A stretch of DNA of 9,997 nt from Acidobacteriota bacterium (lineage in GTDB: Bacteria; Acidobacteriota; Terriglobia; UBA7540): NCBI GenBank assembly GCA_003165615.1, contig PLWR01000010.1, forward strand, positions 1 through 9,997, given 5' to 3'. This document shows, piece after piece, positions 5,535-9,997 of the stretch (positions are counted from its first letter, which is position 1; the number at the start of each line of letters is the position of its first letter). The notes under the pieces were generated by a model. It was not told where the DNA came from. It was given only the letters and a program-made list of their open reading frames with translations, and ran no database searches. The position numbers were made by a program, and so were the translations under genes.

Positions 5535-7943
5535 GTGCCCATCTCCCCATTCCATCCTTGCCCAACCGCCGCTCGGCCATCCTTGCCGGTGCTGAAGCTC
5601 TTATGTTTGGTCACCCTGGCTACGGCGACCGTTCTTGCCGCCGACCCCGCCGGGCGAATCTCCGGCCGGGTTACGGACCCCCAGGGGGCCACGGTATCAC
5701 ACGCCCAGGTCACGGTAAGCAATCAGAACAGGTCGACCGTGTGCCAAACGACTTCCGACGCACAAGGATACTTCTTTTGCCCCTCCATCGGCACGGGCGA
5801 GTTTAGCGTAACCGCCACGGCGCAGGCATTCAGTCCGGTAACGATGGCCATCCGTGTGGAAGCGGGAGCGCGGGTTGAGGCCGACTTGCAGTTTCGCGAA
5901 CTGGCCTCGCAAAAGCAGGCGATCACGGTGACCGCGGACGTGACCCAGGTCGATGTCCTGTCGCCTGATCCCGCCGTCAAGGTCTTCGCCAGCGAGGACT
6001 TGATGGATGCCAATCCGGGACGACCGGGCGCGCCGATTTCGATTCCCGGCTACCCGATTGAGACCGCGTCGAGCGGCATCAAGGCTCCGCAGTATTTTGC
6101 GCCGGGGGTGGCGGGTGACCACGGCGAGCCGATCGCACAGTTCATCCAGGTGGGCAGCTACCTGGTGCCCAACAACCTGTCGGCGAATGCGCACGGCAAT
6201 GGCTACACCGATCCGAACATTTACATTGCGAATGTGATCGAGAGCGTTGAGGTGGATGGCGGTGCGTTCAACGTGCGCGAGGGCAATCACGCATTGAACC
6301 TGGCGACCACTTATTCCCTGCGCTCGCATCTCGATCCGTTCTTTACCTTGACCGGAGACCAGCGGGACATCACGGGCACGGCGGGGATGAGTCCTTCGAA
6401 GTATTCGTGGATCGCGATTGAGGGTTCGTTTGGCAATGGATTCCTGGACCGGCTGGAGCACCGCAAGCAGTTCAAGCTCAACGGCGGGCAGGTCTTGCAT
6501 GCGGGAAATCAAACCCTGACGTTGTTTGGAATAGGGTACTACGGCTTTTCCTACGTGGCGGGACTGAGCCCGATTTATGGATTCAATTCCGTCGATGCCG
6601 CCGACGGATGGAAGCAGGAGCCGGACACGATTGATTCGAGACAAAAGGACCAGACGCACACGGCGCTGATCGCGTTGAACGATGTGTGGAAGCTGGGCGA
6701 AAATCAGGAGCTTCAGCTCTCCGGCTTTTTCCGCACCTACAACCTCTCTCTCTATTCCGACTTTGGGGACGGGCTGATCCGCCAGAGCGAATTCCGCACG
6801 GTGACCGGCGGCAGCGCCGCTTATAAGAAGAAGTTCTCGAAGAGGTTCACGCTGTTGGCCGGGACTGACTACGAGCGCGAGGCACCACGGCGCGACGATC
6901 TGGACCATTACAACTTCTACAATTCCGCCGATCCGAACTATTACGGACCGTTCCTCAAGGTGGACGGAAACAATGTGACCATCACTCCGGTATCGCCCTA
7001 CATCGCCGGGGAGGGCGAGCTTAGCCCGTATTTCCACTACTACCTGGGCTGGCGGCGCGATGAGATCGGCATCGACAACCAGGACCTGGTGACTCCGGCG
7101 AATTCCTGGAAGACGCTAGTGGGGCTAAATTCGCCGAAGGCGGCGCTGACGTTTTTTCCAAAGGAATCCTGGTGGATTCCCGAGGTCGCGGTCAGCTTTG
7201 GGAAGTCGTTCTTCACGGAAGATCCCAGAACGGGATCGGCTTTGGGACAGCAGACCGCAACCGGCGCCCCGGCAGCCGTCGATCCGGTGGAGACGGCACG
7301 CTCGTACCAGTTGGTCGCGGGCAAGCGCTTCCGCAACACGGATCTGAAGCTGACATTGGGACACGAGACCCAAACCGCCGAGTACGGCAAGATCGATCCG
7401 GATGACGGCCTGCAGTTCGACCTGGGGCCGGGCCGCATACGCTATATGGCGCTCACGTTGCGCCAGAGCTTCAGTTTTGGATCGCTGCAGGCGACCTTTG
7501 AGCAGGCCGACGCACGCGATTTGGACTCGGGACAGGTGACGCCGGAGGCTCCGAGATTGATCGGTGATCTTTCCTGGACATACCAAAAGCTGCCCTTCCG
7601 CTTGCAGGCGAGAGGCGAGTTTGAGTACGTGGGAAGGAGGGTGGTTGGGAATGGATGCAATGAAGGCGACCCCAACGACGTAACCTCCTATTGCCTTGGC
7701 GTCCCGAACAAGGAGTTCCGGCTAGCGGTGGTGCGGCCATTTCTTGCGGGAAGAATTAACGTCGGCGTGAATATGATGATTGCTCGCGGCTACACGGGGC
7801 AGACCACGGAGAACTTCGCCACTGACTATAAACCGGCGTATGCGGGTCCTTTACCGGTTCCCGAGAACCCGATTGCGGAGGTCGTTGGAGTCCGCATCCC
7901 TTCGTACGCGAGCCTAAGCTTCACCTACAGGTTTGGCCGCTGA
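5535..7943 (+). CDS. TonB-dependent outer-membrane receptor with carboxypeptidase-regulatory N-terminal domain
   Basis: With the start chosen here the product has 802 residues. Residues 1-36 make a signal peptide (hydrophobic LKLLCLVTLATATVLA). Residues 38-122 are a carboxypeptidase-regulatory-like domain (GRISGRVTDPQGATVSHAQV), with Cys70 and Cys82 as a possible disulfide pair. Residues about 135-265 are the plug, with APGVAGDHGEPIAQF, VESVEV-like IESVEVDGGAFNVREGNHAL, and histidines at 196, 220 and 252. The rest is beta-barrel, ending in an aromatic strand SLSFTYRFGR. The receptor is complete, shorter than the Oar-like one at the window start and different in its plug. The start is uncertain: the frame has no ATG between its upstream stop (5409-5411) and the signal peptide. 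GTG at 5535 gives a sensible signal peptide; GTG at 5589 and TTG at 5412 are alternatives, and none has a strong SD. Its position behind nikR and the cupin suggests uptake of nickel or a nickel chelate, which is inference. Confidence 0.93.
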   Translation: MPISPFHPCPTAARPSLPVLKLLCLVTLATATVLAADPAGRISGRVTDPQGATVSHAQVTVSNQNRSTVCQTTSDAQGYFFCPSIGTGEFSVTATAQAFSPVTMAIRVEAGARVEADLQFRELASQKQAITVTADVTQVDVLSPDPAVKVFASEDLMDANPGRPGAPISIPGYPIETASSGIKAPQYFAPGVAGDHGEPIAQFIQVGSYLVPNNLSANAHGNGYTDPNIYIANVIESVEVDGGAFNVREGNHALNLATTYSLRSHLDPFFTLTGDQRDITGTAGMSPSKYSWIAIEGSFGNGFLDRLEHRKQFKLNGGQVLHAGNQTLTLFGIGYYGFSYVAGLSPIYGFNSVDAADGWKQEPDTIDSRQKDQTHTALIALNDVWKLGENQELQLSGFFRTYNLSLYSDFGDGLIRQSEFRTVTGGSAAYKKKFSKRFTLLAGTDYEREAPRRDDLDHYNFYNSADPNYYGPFLKVDGNNVTITPVSPYIAGEGELSPYFHYYLGWRRDEIGIDNQDLVTPANSWKTLVGLNSPKAALTFFPKESWWIPEVAVSFGKSFFTEDPRTGSALGQQTATGAPAAVDPVETARSYQLVAGKRFRNTDLKLTLGHETQTAEYGKIDPDDGLQFDLGPGRIRYMALTLRQSFSFGSLQATFEQADARDLDSGQVTPEAPRLIGDLSWTYQKLPFRLQARGEFEYVGRRVVGNGCNEGDPNDVTSYCLGVPNKEFRLAVVRPFLAGRINVGVNMMIARGYTGQTTENFATDYKPAYAGPLPVPENPIAEVVGVRIPSYASLSFTYRFGR

Positions 7944-7991
7944 GCGATGGCGTCGTCAGTGTGCCGGTCAAGAGTTTCGGGGCGGTTCGCG

Positions 7992-9011
7992 CTAAGCCAG
8001 CTTGCGCGCGCGCTTGTCGCGGTACATGGCGGCGTCGGCGCGTTCCAGCAGCGTCCGCAGCGAATCGCCGGCCTGCCATTCCGCCACCCCGATCGCGGCG
8101 CTCACCGCAACCTTCCGCCTGGTCTCGCCTGCCCGCATGGTGTAGTCGCCGAATACCCAGCGGGAAATGCGTTCAATGTGCGCGTCGATATCCTGGGAGC
8201 CGGCATCCAGAACGATGATGAACTCGTCGCCGCCGAACCGGCCGACTGTGTCGGTGGCGCGGAAGCCGGACTTCAGTTCGGCGCTGAATTGCTTAAGGAG
8301 TTCATCGCCCGCCACGTGCCCGCATGTATCGTTTAACTGTTTGAACCCATTCAGATCGAGGAGCAGGATCGCGAACGCCTTCTGCAACCCCAAGCGGTAC
8401 TCGATCGAGGACTCCACCCGCCTGCGGTTGTCCAGTCCGGTGAGCGGGTCCTGACCCGCTAGCCGTTCGGCGTCGTCCAGGCGCGTCTGGTACACCCCAA
8501 CGTCCGCGCGCAGGCGGGCCACCGATTTCTGAGTCTCGTCGGCCATCGCCTCGGCGCAGGCCCGCAAGTCGATGGCGCTCTTCACCAAAGAATCGCGGAT
8601 CAGCCGCAGGTCGTCCAGGCCGGCCATGGCCTGCAGGCGGCCCGTGAATTCCTGGAACCGGCGGGTATAGCGCTGATCGCGCTCTCCCGTCAGTTCCGCG
8701 GTGTTCGCCAGGATCAGCATGAGTTCCTTGACTTCGCCGGCCCTCTGCTTGAAGTAGTCGGCGGCGGCGCAACCCCACTGGGAGATCTCGGCTTCCACCT
8801 TCTGCCCGGTCTGGTGGAGGATGTCCGGTGTCGATTCCGGGGAGAGAGCCGCCTGGAGGTTGAGCAGGTTCTGGCGCAACGTGTTGCCCACCTGCGGGCA
8901 GGCTTGCACGCCGCTATCCCCTACGGCGTTGAGCACCGAGCGGTAAGAATCCAGGGTTGCCTGAAAGGCTTTCTCCCCGGCTCGGTCGATCAGCTTCTTG
9001 ATCGAAATCAT
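7992..9011 (-). CDS. Diguanylate cyclase (GGDEF domain)
   Basis: The product (339 residues) makes cyclic di-GMP from two GTP. Residues about 180-335 are the GGDEF domain: DPLTGLDNRR at 188-197, the metal-binding D219 in LLLDLNGFKQLND, GHVAGDELL, and the catalytic GGDEF at 260-264. An inhibitory-site RxxD (RATD, 251-254) lies five residues before GGDEF, so product feedback inhibition is likely. Residues 1-175 are mostly helical with no signal peptide or membrane segment and no sensory domain I can name; the protein should be cytoplasmic. The stretch before GGDEF (about 155-185) looks like a coiled-coil linker. The frame is open to 9104, but I prefer the ATG at 9011 because the upstream residues are low in helix-forming character and Cys/Arg-rich; no clear SD supports either start. 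It ends 48 bp from the convergent TonB receptor gene and no terminator hairpin is visible between them. Confidence 0.93.
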   Translation of the reverse strand: MISIKKLIDRAGEKAFQATLDSYRSVLNAVGDSGVQACPQVGNTLRQNLLNLQAALSPESTPDILHQTGQKVEAEISQWGCAAADYFKQRAGEVKELMLILANTAELTGERDQRYTRRFQEFTGRLQAMAGLDDLRLIRDSLVKSAIDLRACAEAMADETQKSVARLRADVGVYQTRLDDAERLAGQDPLTGLDNRRRVESSIEYRLGLQKAFAILLLDLNGFKQLNDTCGHVAGDELLKQFSAELKSGFRATDTVGRFGGDEFIIVLDAGSQDIDAHIERISRWVFGDYTMRAGETRRKVAVSAAIGVAEWQAGDSLRTLLERADAAMYRDKRARKLA

Positions 9012-9121
9012 GCCTAACTTATCGGCCGAAACCGGGAGGCCGCGCGTGGTTAAGCGCAGGTGGGGGCAGGGCAGGCAACGCCACCCATCACTCCGACTCG
9101 CCACTCACCGGTTGGGCGGCG

Positions 9122-9137
9122 GTTTTTGCCGAAAAAC
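9122..9137. other. Small palindrome in the divergent intergenic region
   Basis: GTTTTT-GCCG-AAAAAC is a perfect 6-bp inverted repeat with a 4-nt centre, in the 176-bp gap between the diguanylate cyclase and the LiaF-like gene. It could bind a regulator of either gene. I recognise no convincing promoter hexamers beside it. Confidence 0.25.
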
Positions 9138-9187
9138 ACAGGACTTAGCCGCGCGGGCAGGCTAACCTCGAATCAGGGAGAGCAGAT

Positions 9188-9952
9188 ATGGAAGACCACA
9201 ACCGCAGAACCTGGCAGCCCGCATCGGAACCGGACAGTGGCACCGTCAGTGCCAGCTTGATCTTCGGGCTGGCCATCGTCGCCATCGGCGTGCTCTTTCT
9301 GCTGGACAACTTCGGCGTCCCGGTTGGCAATGTCTGGAGGTACTGGCCGGTAATCCTGATCGCCATCGGTCTGGCCAAGCTGGTCGATTCGAAGGAAGCC
9401 GCCGGGCGTTCGGGCGGCGCCATCATCCTACTTGTGGGACTGGTATTTATGGCCGATAAAATCCACTTGCCCTTCCTGAGAGATCGCAATCTTTGGGACC
9501 TGTGGCCGGTGGCGATCATCGTGGTGGGCTTTATGATGCTGTGGGGCGCGCTGGAAGGCAAGAGCATCTCCGGTGTCGCCGGTACCCGGTTGGGTTGGGG
9601 TGCATCGGCAACGCCAGGCAATTGCAACATGTTCTCGATGTTCGGCGGCAGCAATCGAAAGGTGAGTGGCGATTTCAAGGGCGCCGACCTGATGGCGATT
9701 TTCGGCGGCGGGGGGCTCGACTTGCGGAACGCCACGATGACCGCGGACGAAGCCGTAGTCAACGTCAACGCCATCTTCGGCGGCTTCGAGATTCGGGCGC
9801 CCGAGACCTGGCTGGTCCAAGTGCACGTAGCAGGGATTTTCGGAGGACACGAAGACAAGACCCACCAGCCCGATCCCCGGCTGGTGCCCAATCCCAAGCG
9901 CCTCATTGTCCGCGGCGCCACGATCTTCGGGGGACTGGGCGTCAAGAACTGA
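9188..9952 (+). CDS. LiaF-like membrane protein (DUF5668-type N-terminus, cell-wall-stress-response-type C-terminus)
   Basis: The 254-residue product has an SD AGGGAG (9175-9180) 7 nt before its ATG. The N-terminal half has about four hydrophobic segments (about 23-39, 51-66, 77-89, 106-119), with two related helices containing WPV (VWRYWPVILIAIG and LWDLWPVAIIVVG), as in the LiaI/LiaF transmembrane family. The C-terminal half is a soluble beta-rich repeat domain with five FGG motifs (151-154, 171-174, 196-199, 217-220, 246-249), each closing a short strand-turn unit, as in LiaF C-terminal and related bactofilin-like or toastrack-like domains. In Firmicutes LiaF inhibits the LiaRS two-component system that senses cell-wall stress; a similar membrane modulator role is possible here. 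A further gene begins 9 nt downstream, suggesting an operon. Confidence 0.88.
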   Translation: MEDHNRRTWQPASEPDSGTVSASLIFGLAIVAIGVLFLLDNFGVPVGNVWRYWPVILIAIGLAKLVDSKEAAGRSGGAIILLVGLVFMADKIHLPFLRDRNLWDLWPVAIIVVGFMMLWGALEGKSISGVAGTRLGWGASATPGNCNMFSMFGGSNRKVSGDFKGADLMAIFGGGGLDLRNATMTADEAVVNVNAIFGGFEIRAPETWLVQVHVAGIFGGHEDKTHQPDPRLVPNPKRLIVRGATIFGGLGVKN

Positions 9953-9954
9953 GG
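9951..9954 (+). promoter_or_regulatory. Ribosome binding site overlapping the LiaF-like stop codon
   Basis: GAGG shares its first two bases with the TGA stop codon at 9950-9952 and lies 7 nt before the ATG at 9962. The overlap points to translational coupling and supports reading the last 36 bases as a real gene start. Confidence 0.45.
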
Positions 9955-9961
9955 CGCCCGG

Positions 9962-9997
9962 ATGCACCCGCTTCTGGTTTCCGGTACCGCGCTCGCC
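9962..9997 (+). CDS. Start of a further gene, cut by the window edge; possibly a sensor histidine kinase
   Basis: Twelve codons are visible (MHPLLVSGTALA), open to the window end, with an SD overlapping the preceding stop codon. A hydrophobic N-terminus of this kind fits the first membrane helix of a LytS/YehU-like histidine kinase, which in acidobacterial genomes I know of often follows a LiaF-like gene. That identity rests on context alone; the visible residues cannot prove it. Confidence 0.45.
   Translation, partial: MHPLLVSGTALA

Noticed and set aside
5697..7037. 446-codon open frame on the minus strand opposite the TonB receptor
   Set aside because: It is fully antisense to a clearly real receptor gene, is rich in Arg, His and Val as GC-rich antisense frames are, has no recognisable domain and no good SD.

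Overview
The window looks like chromosomal DNA from a GC-rich Gram-negative bacterium, most likely an Acidobacteriota member. This rests on an Oar-like TonB-dependent receptor with an N-terminal carboxypeptidase-regulatory domain and the plug signature DLPLNGRNF, a FecR/DUF6600-type exported protein, and a LiaF-like membrane protein apparently followed by a kinase-like start. All are typical of that phylum. I see no rRNA, tRNA, CRISPR array, insertion sequence or phage gene.

Layout. (1) 1-2224, minus: an outer-membrane TonB-dependent receptor cut by the window edge, with good SD and signal peptide. (2) 2225-2615: a non-coding region with a possible promoter, a long-range inverted repeat and a GC-rich hairpin. 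(3) 2616-4196, minus: an exported FecR-domain/DUF6600 protein. (4) 4389-4802, minus: nikR, a nickel-responsive ribbon-helix-helix regulator with all four nickel ligands. (5) 4998-5408, plus, divergent from nikR: a small exported cupin. (6) about 5535-7943, plus: a second, complete TonB-dependent receptor. (7) 7992-9011, minus: a soluble GGDEF diguanylate cyclase with intact active site and inhibitory site. (8) 9188-9952, plus: a LiaF-like membrane protein, followed after 9 bases by the first 12 codons of another gene.

The most interesting unit is nikR-cupin-TonB receptor. Upstream of the cupin lie two exact copies of the heptamer GTGTTAC exactly 20 bp apart, and a related 27-bp element lies between the cupin and the receptor. 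The NikR DNA-contact strand reads R-G-S instead of the R-T-T of E. coli. From memory, both the heptamer and the R-G-S strand belong to the Geobacter-type NikR. I infer that this is a nickel-controlled outer-membrane uptake locus, with the cupin as an unassigned periplasmic partner. The other genes look like ordinary neighbours.
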